In this document: one piece after another, positions 36,854 to 48,481 of the stretch
Position numbering within the stretch: position 1 is the stretch's first letter
Layout of the letters: each line of letters starts with the position of its first letter
Assembly (NCBI GenBank): GCA_021816925.1
Contig: JAKAWQ010000006.1
Span: 1 to 64,000 of the forward strand
Source of the DNA: Pseudomonadota bacterium
Lineage (GTDB): Bacteria > Pseudomonadota > Alphaproteobacteria > Acetobacterales > Acetobacteraceae
Direction: 5' to 3'
Length of the DNA stretch: 64,000 nucleotides
Notes under the pieces: generated by a model
Seen by the model: the letters and a program-made list of their open reading frames with translations, nothing else
Databases searched by the model: none
Told to the model about the DNA's origin: nothing
Program-made: the position numbers and the translations under genes

Positions 36854-37327
36854 TCAGGCAGAGAAGCGGCGCAGGGCGAGCCTGCCGAGAAGGAGAAGGA
36901 TGGCGGCGATGCCGCCGGCCAGCACGTCGTCCGCCAGCACGCCGAGCGCGCCCGGGAAGCGTTGCACCGCGCCGACCGGTCCGGGTTTCAGGATGTCGAG
37001 GGCGCGGAAGAGAACGAAGCCGGCGAGCAGGCCCGGGAGGCTTGGTTGCGAAAGTCCGAGGAGGGCGACCCATTGGCCGGCGATCTCGTCGATGACCACC
37101 CAGCCGGGATCACCCGTAGGTGCGGCGCGCGGAATCGCCCAGAGGCCGGCGCCGAGTGCCGCGATGGCGGCGGCCGCGAGCAGCCAGGGCGAGAGGCCGA
37201 TGAGGCCCGCGGCGGCGATCGTCGCTGCGGCCGAGGCGGCGGTTCCCGGCGCGCGGGGAATGAGGCCGCAGCCGAAGCCTGCCACGAGGAGGCGGGCACC
37301 CCGTTGCTCCGCTAGCGGCGCAGCCAT
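36854..37327 (-). CDS. pgpA: Phosphatidylglycerophosphatase A
   Basis: 157 residues with four membrane helices. The family motifs are FGCGLIPRAPGTAASAAA at the start, DPGWVVIDEIAGQWVALLG in the middle, and the catalytic RALDILKPGPVGAVQRFPG with LGVLADDVLAGG. It dephosphorylates phosphatidylglycerophosphate to phosphatidylglycerol in the inner membrane. Its start overlaps the end of the lytic transglycosylase gene by 16 bases, so the two are one transcript. Confidence 0.93.
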   Translation of the reverse strand: MAAPLAEQRGARLLVAGFGCGLIPRAPGTAASAAATIAAAGLIGLSPWLLAAAAIAALGAGLWAIPRAAPTGDPGWVVIDEIAGQWVALLGLSQPSLPGLLAGFVLFRALDILKPGPVGAVQRFPGALGVLADDVLAGGIAAILLLLGRLALRRFSA

Positions 37328-39273
37328 GGCGCAAGCGGATAGGGCCTCTGTTCATGCAGCCGGGCTTGGTAGATCGCGACACTTTCGATCACGCGCTGAA
37401 CGTAATCGCGTGTCTCGCCGTAGGGAATGAGTTCGATCCAGTCGAGCATGTCGATCGCGCCGATGCGCGGATCGCCGTATTCGGCGAGCCACTCGGTGAC
37501 CTTTTGCGGGCCGGCGTTGTAGGCGGCGAGGGCGAGCGGCAGGCAGCCGCTGAAACGATCGAGAAGCGTGCCGAGGTAGGCGGCGCCGAGCGCGATATTG
37601 CGGTTCGGGTCGGTGGTGAGAGAGGCGAGGGTCACCGGGTCGCCGAGGCGGCGAGCGACGCGCTCTGCGGTAGCGGGCATGAGCTGCATCAGGCCGAGGG
37701 CGCCGCTCGGGCTCGCGGCGGCGATGTCGAAGCTGCTTTCCTGGCGGATGACACCGAGGACGACCGCGCGGTCTACGCCGTCGGCGGGGATCTGGAGCGG
37801 CATTGGCCAGCCGGCCTCTGGCAGCATCTCGCCATAGACGCCGGCAAGACGGCCGGCGGCGACGGCTTGGTCGGACAGGCCGAAGCCGAGCGCGAGGTGG
37901 GCGGCGAGGGAGCGCATGGCGGCATCGGGCGCGAGCGCCACGAGCTTGAGCACGAAGGGCCGGGCGCGCCTGGGGGCGCCCCAGGCGACAAGGAAGGCGG
38001 CGGCACGGGCGACCTCGCGGCTGGCGAAACGGAGCGCCTGGCCGGAGGTCCAATCAGGATCCCTGAGGGCGCGGATGCGCGCCTCGAGCTCGGCCGCGCT
38101 TTCTCCGAGGGCGAGAGCGGCGAGCTGCCCGTAATAGGTCGTAGGCCAGGCGGCGGCCTCTCGGTATTGCGCCACCGCGGCGGCGGCATCGCCTGCGGCG
38201 GCGGCGGCGCGCCCGAGCCAGTAATGCGCGCGACCCTGCGTAATGGCGGCCTTAGACGCGTTCGCCAGGGCCTGGAAGTGCTCGGCCGCCTCAAGCGGCG
38301 CATGCAGCCGGCGCAGGGCGATGAAGCCGGCGAGGAACTCCTGGCTGAGCGCGTCGCGCGAACTGACCGGGCCAGGCGCGGCGACGAGGGTGTAGGCGCG
38401 ACGCGGTTCGTTCACCTGCAGCAGGTCGCGGGCGAGGATGTCGCGCTCGCGCCAGAAGGCGGAGCGTTCGGCGGTGGAGGCGGCCTGCTGCGCCGCCAAG
38501 CCGTCGCGTTGCCATAGCCGGACGGCGCGATTGCGATATCCCTGCTGCTCGAGCCAGCGGGCGGCGGCGAGGAAGAGGCCCGGTTCGCGGCGTGTTGCGG
38601 CGGGGAGGGACGCGTAGGCGTGCCAGGCGCCGGAGGTTGCGTTGGTGAGCGCAAGCCAAGCGGTTCCGGCGGCCCGGGCGTCCGGGGCAAGGCGCGCCAA
38701 TTGCCGCCCTGCTGCCGCGGGGTCGGTCCCGACGAGATGAGAGAACCGACGCCACTGGTCGGCAGGGGTGAAGAGATGACCCCAGCGTGCCAGGATCGCT
38801 TTTTCGGCCGCGATGGAGAAATCCCCGTTCGCCCAGGCGCGCCGCGCGTTTGCCGCCGCGACCGCGCTCTCTCTGGCCGCCTCTGCGGCGGACGCGCAAC
38901 GAAGCAGGGCAAGCGCGGCGCGGGGCGGGTAGGCCTCGCAGACCTTCAGAACAACCGAATCGTCAGGTTCGCTTTCGAGGGCGAGATCGAGCCGCTCGCG
39001 CAAGAGCGACTGGAACGGCCAATCCGGGTTCGCATGGAGGAAGGAAGCGATCTCCGCCGGTCCGGCGGCGCCCGGGTCGAGCAGGCGGTAGAAGGTGACG
39101 AGCCTGGCGGCGACCGGATCGGCATATTGGGCCGTATCCGTCTCGGCACGTGCCCATTGATTCGCGCGCACCGCCGGCATTGGATTTCGGGCGGCGGCCG
39201 GACGCATGGCGAAGAGCGCCAGCAGCGGGACGGCCAGCAGCGGGACGGCCAGGAGCGGCAGGCGGCGCGGCAT
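37312..39273 (-). CDS. slt: Soluble lytic murein transglycosylase (Slt70-like)
   Basis: 653 residues with a signal peptide containing a triple LLAVP/LLALF repeat. A long alpha-superhelical U-shaped region (about 40-480) precedes the SLT domain, with the catalytic Glu in GVIRQESSFD, then SPSGALGLMQLMPATA, NIALGAAYL and LALAAYNAGPQKV. It cleaves peptidoglycan between MurNAc and GlcNAc to leave 1,6-anhydroMurNAc in the periplasm. The length and domain order fit Slt70. It is followed by pgpA with an overlap. Confidence 0.93.
   Translation of the reverse strand: MPRRLPLLAVPLLAVPLLALFAMRPAAARNPMPAVRANQWARAETDTAQYADPVAARLVTFYRLLDPGAAGPAEIASFLHANPDWPFQSLLRERLDLALESEPDDSVVLKVCEAYPPRAALALLRCASAAEAARESAVAAANARRAWANGDFSIAAEKAILARWGHLFTPADQWRRFSHLVGTDPAAAGRQLARLAPDARAAGTAWLALTNATSGAWHAYASLPAATRREPGLFLAAARWLEQQGYRNRAVRLWQRDGLAAQQAASTAERSAFWRERDILARDLLQVNEPRRAYTLVAAPGPVSSRDALSQEFLAGFIALRRLHAPLEAAEHFQALANASKAAITQGRAHYWLGRAAAAAGDAAAAVAQYREAAAWPTTYYGQLAALALGESAAELEARIRALRDPDWTSGQALRFASREVARAAAFLVAWGAPRRARPFVLKLVALAPDAAMRSLAAHLALGFGLSDQAVAAGRLAGVYGEMLPEAGWPMPLQIPADGVDRAVVLGVIRQESSFDIAAASPSGALGLMQLMPATAERVARRLGDPVTLASLTTDPNRNIALGAAYLGTLLDRFSGCLPLALAAYNAGPQKVTEWLAEYGDPRIGAIDMLDWIELIPYGETRDYVQRVIESVAIYQARLHEQRPYPLAPWLRR
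39226..39262. repeat. Short tandem repeat in the slt signal-peptide coding region
   Basis: The unit AGCGGGACGGCCAGC is repeated (the last copy degenerate, AGCGGCAGG side). It is a 15-base unit, hence it adds five hydrophobic residues per copy and keeps the frame. Such repeats can vary signal-peptide length. Confidence 0.6.
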
Positions 39274-39360
39274 GGCGAGACCCTAACAGAGGAGCGACTT
39301 GCGGCGCATCCCCCGTGCGCCTAGCGTTCGACGGTCGGCTGACGAGCCTCGGAGAGCGCC

Positions 39361-40239
39361 ATGTTCAAGGGATCGCTGGTGGCCTTGATCACGCCCATGC
39401 GCGCCGACGGTGCCATGGACGAGAAGGTCTATGAGGAATTCATCGATTGGCAGATCGGCGAGGGGACGGACGGCGTCGTGCCAGTGGGCACGACGGGCGA
39501 ATCACCCACTTTGAGCCATGCCGAACACAAGCGCGCGGTGGATATTGCGATCGGAGTCGCGAGGAGGCGAGTGCCGGTGATCGCCGGCACGGGCTCCAAC
39601 AGCACCGAGGAGGCGATCGACCTGACGCGGCACGCGAAGGAGGCCGGCGCGGACGCCGCGCTGATCGTCACGCCCTACTACAACAAGCCGACCCAGGAGG
39701 GGCTCTACCTGCATTTCATGGCGATCGCCGATGCGGTGGATCTGCCGATCATCATCTACAACATTCCGCCACGTTCCGTTGTCGATATGAGTGTCGAGAC
39801 GATGGCACGACTCGCCAAGCACCCGAACATCGTGGGCGTGAAGGATGCGACCGCCAACCTGGCGCGGCCGTTGCATACGCGGCGGGCGTGCGGAGAGGAC
39901 TTCTGCCAGCTTTCCGGGGAGGACCATACGGCGGTCGCGTTTCTCGCCGCCGGCGGGGACGGCTGCATCAGCGTGACCGCCAATGTGGCGCCGCGACTTT
40001 GCAGGGCCATGCACGCCGCCTGGCAGGAGGGGCGTGTGGCCGAGGCGATGGGGGTGCAGGACCGGCTTTTGCCGCTGCACGACGCGCTGTTCGCAGAGAC
40101 GAGCCCCGGGCCGGTGAAGTACGCGGCGAGCCTGCTCGGGCGCGGCAGCGAGTTCTGCCGCCTCCCGCTTGCGCCGTTGGCCGAGGCGACGCGCACGAAG
40201 GTGCGGGCGGCGATGACCGAGGTCGGGCTGCTCAATTGA
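39361..40239 (+). CDS. dapA: 4-hydroxy-tetrahydrodipicolinate synthase
   Basis: 292 residues, the usual DapA length. The Schiff-base lysine is in IVGVKDAT, the catalytic tyrosines are in TPYYNKP and IIIYNIPPR, and GTTGESPTLS binds the pyruvate carboxylate. It condenses pyruvate and aspartate semialdehyde in lysine and diaminopimelate synthesis. smpB follows eight bases later, a common alphaproteobacterial pair. Confidence 0.96.
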   Translation: MFKGSLVALITPMRADGAMDEKVYEEFIDWQIGEGTDGVVPVGTTGESPTLSHAEHKRAVDIAIGVARRRVPVIAGTGSNSTEEAIDLTRHAKEAGADAALIVTPYYNKPTQEGLYLHFMAIADAVDLPIIIYNIPPRSVVDMSVETMARLAKHPNIVGVKDATANLARPLHTRRACGEDFCQLSGEDHTAVAFLAAGGDGCISVTANVAPRLCRAMHAAWQEGRVAEAMGVQDRLLPLHDALFAETSPGPVKYAASLLGRGSEFCRLPLAPLAEATRTKVRAAMTEVGLLN

Positions 40240-40246
40240 GTCGGAT

Positions 40247-40732
40247 GTGGCGGCGCGGCGCGGCACGTCGGGACTGATCGCGCGCGGGGTGGTGGCGCAG
40301 AACCGCAAGGCTCGGTTCGACTACACAATTCGCGAGACACTGGAAACGGGCCTGGTGCTGAAGGGTCCGGAAGTGAAGTCGCTGCGCCTGGGGCGCGCGA
40401 CGCTCGGCGATGCGTGGGCGGGCGAGCGCGCTGGCGAGCTTTGGCTGTTCAACGCGCATATCCCGGAATACCAGGGTGGCGTGCTCTCGCGCTTCGAGCC
40501 GCGGGCGCCGCGCAAGCTCCTGCTCAAGAAACGCGAGATGGCGAGCCTGATCGGGGCGATCACGCGAGAGGGCGCGAGCCTGGTGCCGCTCGACATCCAT
40601 TTCAACGAGCGCGGCAGAGCGAAGGTTCTGCTGGCATTGGCCGAGGGGCGGAAGAAGGCGGACAAGCGCCGGGCGATCGCCGAGCGGGAATGGCAGCGCG
40701 ATAGGGCGCGGCTGATGCGGGGGCGCGGCTGA
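40247..40732 (+). CDS. smpB: SsrA-binding protein SmpB
   Basis: 161 residues from GTG 40247. It has the OB-fold core: ARFDYTIRETLETGLVLKG, PEVKSLRLGRATLGDAW and FNAHIPEY, and the C-terminal basic tail (KRRAIAEREWQRDRARLMRG) that enters the mRNA channel. It works with tmRNA in ribosome rescue; ssrA itself is not in the window. It follows dapA. Confidence 0.96.
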   Translation: MAARRGTSGLIARGVVAQNRKARFDYTIRETLETGLVLKGPEVKSLRLGRATLGDAWAGERAGELWLFNAHIPEYQGGVLSRFEPRAPRKLLLKKREMASLIGAITREGASLVPLDIHFNERGRAKVLLALAEGRKKADKRRAIAEREWQRDRARLMRGRG

Positions 40733-40863
40733 TGCGCGTTCCCCTCACCCTCCCGAGACCCAACGGGTCGGGGCGCGTGGGGTAAGATGCGGACGAAGGA
40801 TGAGGCGCGCCGGACCGACCTTGCGGGAGCGGAGGCGCCAGGGCGAGGCCCTATGGCGAGGCT

Positions 40864-41343
40864 CTATGGTGAGTCGGGCGCGAGCGAGCGGATCAGGTCG
40901 AAAACGCGCTTGCGTACGGCTGGATCCGAGATGCGGTAGTAGGCGCGTACGAGGTCGATCGTTTCGCGGCGGCTCATCAGCTGATCCGAACCGAACCCCG
41001 TCTGGGCTTCGGCGAAACCGCCGAACCCGGTCGAAGCCGGGTTCGGCGCGCTCGAGCCGAGCGGTTCGGGCATGTCATCGAAAAAGAAGCTGATCGGCAC
41101 GTCGAGGACGCGCGCCAGGTCGAACAGGCGGGAGGCGCCGACTCGGTTGATGCCGCGTTCATATTTTTGAACCTGCTGAAATGTGAGGCCGAGCGCATCA
41201 CCCAGCCGTTCCTGGGAAAGTCCGAGGAGGGTGCGGCGGAGGCGAATGCGCGAGCCGACGTGGGCGTCGATCGGGCTTGACCGGCTTTCGCGGTCTGCAC
41301 GCCCATTTTCTTCCGCAGCGGGATTTCTGTTCCAGCTGCTCAT
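40864..41343 (-). CDS. XRE-family helix-turn-helix regulator
   Basis: 159 residues. The XRE domain at about 27-85 reads IRLRRTLLGLSQERLGDALG and QVQKYERGINRVGASRLFDL. The C-terminal part (ETIDLVRAYYRISDPAVRKR) is the conserved tail of the alphaproteobacterial regulators typically found beside lnt, as here. Its target is unknown. The 183-base gap upstream is AT-richer than the surroundings and should hold its promoter. Confidence 0.9.
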   Translation of the reverse strand: MSSWNRNPAAEENGRADRESRSSPIDAHVGSRIRLRRTLLGLSQERLGDALGLTFQQVQKYERGINRVGASRLFDLARVLDVPISFFFDDMPEPLGSSAPNPASTGFGGFAEAQTGFGSDQLMSRRETIDLVRAYYRISDPAVRKRVFDLIRSLAPDSP

Positions 41344-41502
41344 GGCGTATTCCGGCGTGCGTTGATCATCTGCTCTTCAACCATTCATTAAGCAGCCGAC
41401 AACTCACTCTTTTTTGGTGAGAAACAAAAACACTCGCATTCGGATGCAGCACATCTTACCGGCACAACCACGGGTGTCAACGACTTTGTAAATTTCGCGG
41501 AT

Positions 41503-41523
41503 AAATCTCTTGTGAAGAGATTT
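41503..41523 (-). terminator. Hairpin immediately after lnt
   Basis: AAATCTCTT and AAGAGATTT form a perfect 9-bp stem with a GTG loop (plus-strand view), starting four bases after the lnt stop. The short A/T tracts on both sides could make it a weak bidirectional terminator. Confidence 0.55.
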
Positions 41524-41526
41524 TTA

Positions 41527-43128
41527 TTAACTTTTCTGCTTTCCCGGGGCCATTCCCGCCAAGGCGCCAGAGCCCGTCAACAGAATGGCCAGCAACGCAG
41601 GGATCAGCAGGCCAAAGCGGGCAAAGAGTGTGGGCGGCAGTGCGCCGGGAAGCTGCACGATGAGCAGGCCGCGACGGCCCCAGCCGAGCCGGGCGATCTG
41701 GCGGCCGCGTGCCGTGAAGGCTGCCGAGATCCCGGTGTTTGCCGCGCGCACGAGCGGCAGCCCTTCCTCGACGGCGCGCAGGCGCGCGGCGGCGAGGTGC
41801 TGGCGCGGCCCGGCGGTGTTGCCGAACCAGGCATCGTTGGTGATGTTGACGAGCCAGTCCGGCCGCGGCTTGCTCACGATCTCGCCGGAAAAGATCACTT
41901 CGTAGCAGATCAGCGGGTCGAAGGGCGGCAGCCCCGGCACTTCGAGCGTGCGCGGCCCGGGTCCTGCGCTGAAGCCGCCGCCTGGCACCACCTCGATCGG
42001 CAACGGGAACCAGTCGGGCTGGTATTCGCCGAAGGGGACCAAGTGCCACTTGTCGTAGATCGCCGCCGGCGGGCCTGGCCCGTCCACGACGATCAGGCTG
42101 TTGCGCGGCCGGTTGTGGCGGTCGAACCGGATCGAGCCGGCAAGCACCGGGACGCCGGGACCGGCCGCAGCGGCGATCGCCGCGCGCGCTCCGCCGTCGG
42201 TCTGGAGGAGATAGGGACTGGCCGTTTCCGGCCAGACGATGGCGAGCGAATGCCCGTTCGCGGCGGAAGCGGCCTGACGCGTGAGCGCGAGGTAGGTTTC
42301 GAAGATGCGGAGCGCGCTTGCTCGGTCGAACTTGATCGTTTCGGGGATGTTTCCTTGCACAAGCGCCACCCGGAGCCGCCGCGGTGGCGGCGGAGCGGCG
42401 GCAAGGCGCGCCGTGCCGGCTGCTCCCCAGAGCAGGAGGATGGCGGCGGCGGCGATCCATCCGCGGCGCCCGAGGGTGGGCAGGGCGGCAAGCAGCACGG
42501 TCGCGAGCGTCAAGCCATAGACGCCGATCCAGGCGGCCGGCTGGATGAAGACATCGCCCAGCCGCCCCGGGAGTTCCCACACGCTGCCGAAGAGGTTCCA
42601 CGGAAAACCAGTCAGAACGAGGCCGCGCGCAAGCTCGCCCAAGGTGAAGAAGCCGGAGAAGCCGAGAAGGCGCGGCAGGCCGGGGGGGAAAAGTCGGGCG
42701 AGCCCGGCCGGCACGGCGATGAAGGCCGCGAGCCCGAGGGCGGTCAGGGGCACAGCGAACGGCACCAGCCACCAGAAGCTGGCCGCGCGCACCAGGATGG
42801 CGTCGGTGATCCAATAGAGCCCGAGGGCGAAGTAGCCGAAGCCGAACCAATAGCCGCGCCTTGCCGCGCGACGAACGCCCCGCCAGCCCGGCCGGGCGGC
42901 GTCGATCTGGGTGAGAAGGCCGGCGATCGCCAGCGGGAGCGCGGGGAGGAGATGCCAAGGCGGCAGGGCGAGCGCAGCGAGGGCGCCTGAGAGCGCCGAG
43001 GCGAAATCCCCGCGCACCCCAGAGAGGGAGGCCAACCGGTGGCGGATGCGCGCAGCCGCGGCCACCGCCGGCCGAGCCTGCCCGATCGAGGCAGCATCTG
43101 CTTCCGATTCAATCGACAGGTGCGTCAT
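41527..43128 (-). CDS. lnt: Apolipoprotein N-acyltransferase
   Basis: 533 residues from ATG 43128 (MTHLSIESEADAASIGQ); the longer frame upstream invades the divergent promoter. Six to seven N-terminal membrane helices precede the nitrilase-type domain. The Glu-Lys-Cys triad is in IVWPETASPYL, YDKWHLVPFGEY and LICYEVIFSGE. It adds the third acyl chain to lipoproteins at the periplasmic face. It is followed on the same strand by the XRE gene. Confidence 0.95.
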   Translation of the reverse strand: MTHLSIESEADAASIGQARPAVAAAARIRHRLASLSGVRGDFASALSGALAALALPPWHLLPALPLAIAGLLTQIDAARPGWRGVRRAARRGYWFGFGYFALGLYWITDAILVRAASFWWLVPFAVPLTALGLAAFIAVPAGLARLFPPGLPRLLGFSGFFTLGELARGLVLTGFPWNLFGSVWELPGRLGDVFIQPAAWIGVYGLTLATVLLAALPTLGRRGWIAAAAILLLWGAAGTARLAAAPPPPRRLRVALVQGNIPETIKFDRASALRIFETYLALTRQAASAANGHSLAIVWPETASPYLLQTDGGARAAIAAAAGPGVPVLAGSIRFDRHNRPRNSLIVVDGPGPPAAIYDKWHLVPFGEYQPDWFPLPIEVVPGGGFSAGPGPRTLEVPGLPPFDPLICYEVIFSGEIVSKPRPDWLVNITNDAWFGNTAGPRQHLAAARLRAVEEGLPLVRAANTGISAAFTARGRQIARLGWGRRGLLIVQLPGALPPTLFARFGLLIPALLAILLTGSGALAGMAPGKQKS

Positions 43129-43309
43129 CCTACCGAGTGTCCTGCCCGGCAGGTTCTCTGCCGGTTGCGGCGAAGGTAGGGGATCATCGGGCGGGTGGAA
43201 ACAAGAGCGGGCGTGCCCGGTTCGGGCAACCCTACAGCGGGGGAGCGTCGACGGCGGGAGGATGTAGGGTCCCGCTTTGACAGCCGGGCACCGCGGAGCT
43301 ATTTGCGAC

Positions 43310-43324
43310 TGCGAATTGTTCGCA
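43310..43324. promoter_or_regulatory. Fur/Mur-type palindrome upstream of the Nramp gene
   Basis: TGCGAATTGTTCGCA is a perfect inverted repeat (TGCGAA-TTG-TTCGCA) ending 11 bases before the transporter ATG. It resembles the GCGAAT-type Fur-family operators seen in alphaproteobacteria. It would overlap the ribosome binding site or promoter, fitting metal-responsive repression. Confidence 0.65.
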
Positions 43325-43335
43325 ATAATGTCCCC

Positions 43336-46473
<3,138 letters not shown>

Positions 46474-46650
46474 GAGGCGTCTCCTCGGCGGGAGCGGAGT
46501 GGCGCTCCGCGGAGGCGAGATTGCTGCGTTGCTGCGCGTCTCGCAATTCGTCTGTTGCGGAGGAGGGGATGGTTCTTCTGCGTGGGAGGGAATGGTCCGG
46601 GGTAGGCGGCGCGCGGGGGCCGGGTTCTCTCCCGGTGAGGGTCGCGCGGG

Positions 46651-46679
46651 TTGCGGGCGGGGCGGGCGGAGGGTACGTA
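46651..46679 (+). promoter_or_regulatory. Candidate promoter for the riboswitch-GTPase unit
   Basis: TTGCGG (46651) and TACGTA (46674) are spaced by 17 bases. Transcription would start near 46687, just before the aptamer. The -10 match is moderate. Confidence 0.4.
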
Positions 46680-46691
46680 TCGGGGCGCGAC

Positions 46692-46765
46692 GGGCGATGG
46701 AGTCCGCCCGGACCAATCGCCCGTTCAGGACCGATCAAGGGCCCCGTGGGCTGATGACTCCTGCC
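46692..46765 (+). promoter_or_regulatory. Fluoride riboswitch (crcB motif) 1, before the dynamin-like GTPase
   Basis: The 5' block GGGCGATGGAGTCCGCCC and the 3' block GGGCTGATGACTCCTGCC match the conserved halves of the crcB RNA (GGCGATGGAGTTCGCC and GCTGATGACTCCT). GGAGT and ACTCC can pair to close the core. The middle is longer than in many examples and can hold a variable stem. CTCCTGC (46758-46764) is complementary to GCAGGAG (46782-46788), which contains the ribosome binding site of the GTPase gene. A small CGCAAG-A-CTTGCG stem lies between. This suggests that fluoride binding frees the site and turns translation on. Confidence 0.9.
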
Positions 46766-46796
46766 GACGCAAGACTTGCGCGCAGGAGGTGAGGCG

Positions 46797-48470
46797 ATGG
46801 ACCTCAGACAATACGGCCGGATGAAGACCGCGCTTGCGGAGGTGCTGCGAGGGGCGACGATGGCCGAGCGGCCAGGGCCGCGGCGAGAAGCGGCGCGCGC
46901 ACTTTTTTCGCGGCTGGCGGAGGATCGGTTCAACCTCGTCGTGGTAGGGCGGTTCAGCCGGGGCAAGAGCACGCTGATGAATGCAATGCTCGGCACCGAC
47001 CGGCTGCCGACGGGGATCGTGCCCGTGACCTCTGTGATCACGACCGTGAGCTACGGGAGCGAAGAGCGGGTGGTCCTCCACTACCAGCACACAAGCCTCT
47101 TCATGGATATTCCTATTGCGGAACTTGCGAGCCACATCACGGAGCGAGGCAATCCGGGGAATGTGAGGCGAATCCGCACCGCCGAGGTGCAACTGCCGGC
47201 GGAACTGCTGCGGCGGGGGTTCTATTTCATCGACACGCCGGGTCTCGGCTCGTCGATTGCCGAGAACACGCGGACGACGGAGGGATTTCTGTCCGAGGCG
47301 GATGCCTTCGTGCTCGTGACGAGCTACGAGAGCCCGCTTTCGGAGGAAGAGGCGCGAATCCTGGAGCTGGTGCGGCAATCGGGCCGACGCGCGTTCGTGG
47401 TGGTGAATAAAGAGGACGGCGTGGACGAAGGCCAGCGACGCGAGGTGCTCGAGCACTTGGCGGGGCGGCTTGAAGCGATCTTCGGAGCGGCGGCGCCTTC
47501 GGTGTTCTCGCTTTCCGCGATGCGGGCAGAGAGGGCACGAATTGGCGGCGATGCGGCTGGGGTTGCGGCAAGCGGGCTGCCAGCGCTCGAGGCGGCGCTC
47601 GTCGAATTCCTGATCAACGAAAAGCGGCGGGCGTTCCTGCTCGCCATGTGCGGGCGGGCAGAGGGAGTGCTCGAACCCGGCGATGTGGTGGGGCGGGCGC
47701 GGCTTGGCGAATTGCGGGTGGCGCTCGCGGCAGTGCGGCCGGCGGAGGAGAAAAAGGCGACAGCGATCGCGCCGGCTTCGGTGGTCGGGCCCGCCATTGG
47801 GGCATGCGAGGTGTGCGCGAGCGTCAGCGGGGCGGTGTTCCAGTATCTGGCGGCGCAGCAATACCAGCTCGGCGGGGAGGAAAAACTGCGGGCGGCGTTC
47901 GAGGAGCGGGGCGGGCTCTGCGGGCCGCACACCTGGCAGTTCGAGGCGATGACGGCGCCGAAGGAGGTGGCGACGAGTTTTCCGGGAGTGCTCGAGCGGC
48001 AGGCGGGGCGCCTGCGCCGGGTGGCAGCAAGCGGGGGAGAGGCCGCCCGCCAAGTGGTGGCAGCGGCGCTCCCGACGGCCGCAAGCTGCGGCGCCTGCGA
48101 GGTGGCACGGCAGGCGGCCGGGGCGGCGGTGGCGGCGGTGGCAGGGCGGCTGCAGCGCGATCCGGAGGGTGCGCTCAAGGGGCTTTCGGCGGTCTGCCTG
48201 CCGCATCTGGCGGCTCTGGTGGGTGCGCTCTCGAAACCGGAGGTGGTGAAGGCGGTGCTGCTGCGCGAGGCCGAGCTGATGGAGCGGCTGGCCGAGGACA
48301 TGCGGGGTTACGCGCTGAAGCGCGACGGAATGCAGCGGCACCTGACGAGCAAGGAAGAGGCGATGGCGGGCGAGCGGGGATTGCGGGTGCTGCTCGGCGA
48401 TCCGCGCGCGGCACTCGGGCCGGAGCCGGCGATAGGGAATGTGACGGCGCTGCCGCGACGGGCAGGATAG
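46797..48470 (+). CDS. Dynamin-like GTPase with two C-terminal CxxC...CxxH modules
   Basis: 557 residues from ATG 46797 with GGAGG before it. The G domain has G1 GRFSRGKST (51-59), switch Thr in TGIVPVTSV, G3 DTPGLGS (146-152) and G4 NKED (204-207), as in bacterial dynamin-family proteins. The helical part is short. The C-terminus has two similar modules: Cys337/Cys340 with Cys375/His378, and Cys431/Cys434 with Cys467/His470, spaced alike and reminiscent of DUF6062-type cysteine-rich domains; they could bind a metal. No membrane segment is evident. It is controlled by a fluoride riboswitch, so it probably acts in fluoride stress. The molecular role is unknown. Confidence 0.82.
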   Translation: MDLRQYGRMKTALAEVLRGATMAERPGPRREAARALFSRLAEDRFNLVVVGRFSRGKSTLMNAMLGTDRLPTGIVPVTSVITTVSYGSEERVVLHYQHTSLFMDIPIAELASHITERGNPGNVRRIRTAEVQLPAELLRRGFYFIDTPGLGSSIAENTRTTEGFLSEADAFVLVTSYESPLSEEEARILELVRQSGRRAFVVVNKEDGVDEGQRREVLEHLAGRLEAIFGAAAPSVFSLSAMRAERARIGGDAAGVAASGLPALEAALVEFLINEKRRAFLLAMCGRAEGVLEPGDVVGRARLGELRVALAAVRPAEEKKATAIAPASVVGPAIGACEVCASVSGAVFQYLAAQQYQLGGEEKLRAAFEERGGLCGPHTWQFEAMTAPKEVATSFPGVLERQAGRLRRVAASGGEAARQVVAAALPTAASCGACEVARQAAGAAVAAVAGRLQRDPEGALKGLSAVCLPHLAALVGALSKPEVVKAVLLREAELMERLAEDMRGYALKRDGMQRHLTSKEEAMAGERGLRVLLGDPRAALGPEPAIGNVTALPRRAG

Positions 48471-48481
48471 CGCGGGGGCGG

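Noticed and set aside
41366-41390. FNR-like site TTGATCATCTGC...TTCAA upstream of the XRE gene
   Set aside because: The half sites are spaced too far apart for the TTGAT-N4-ATCAA rule.
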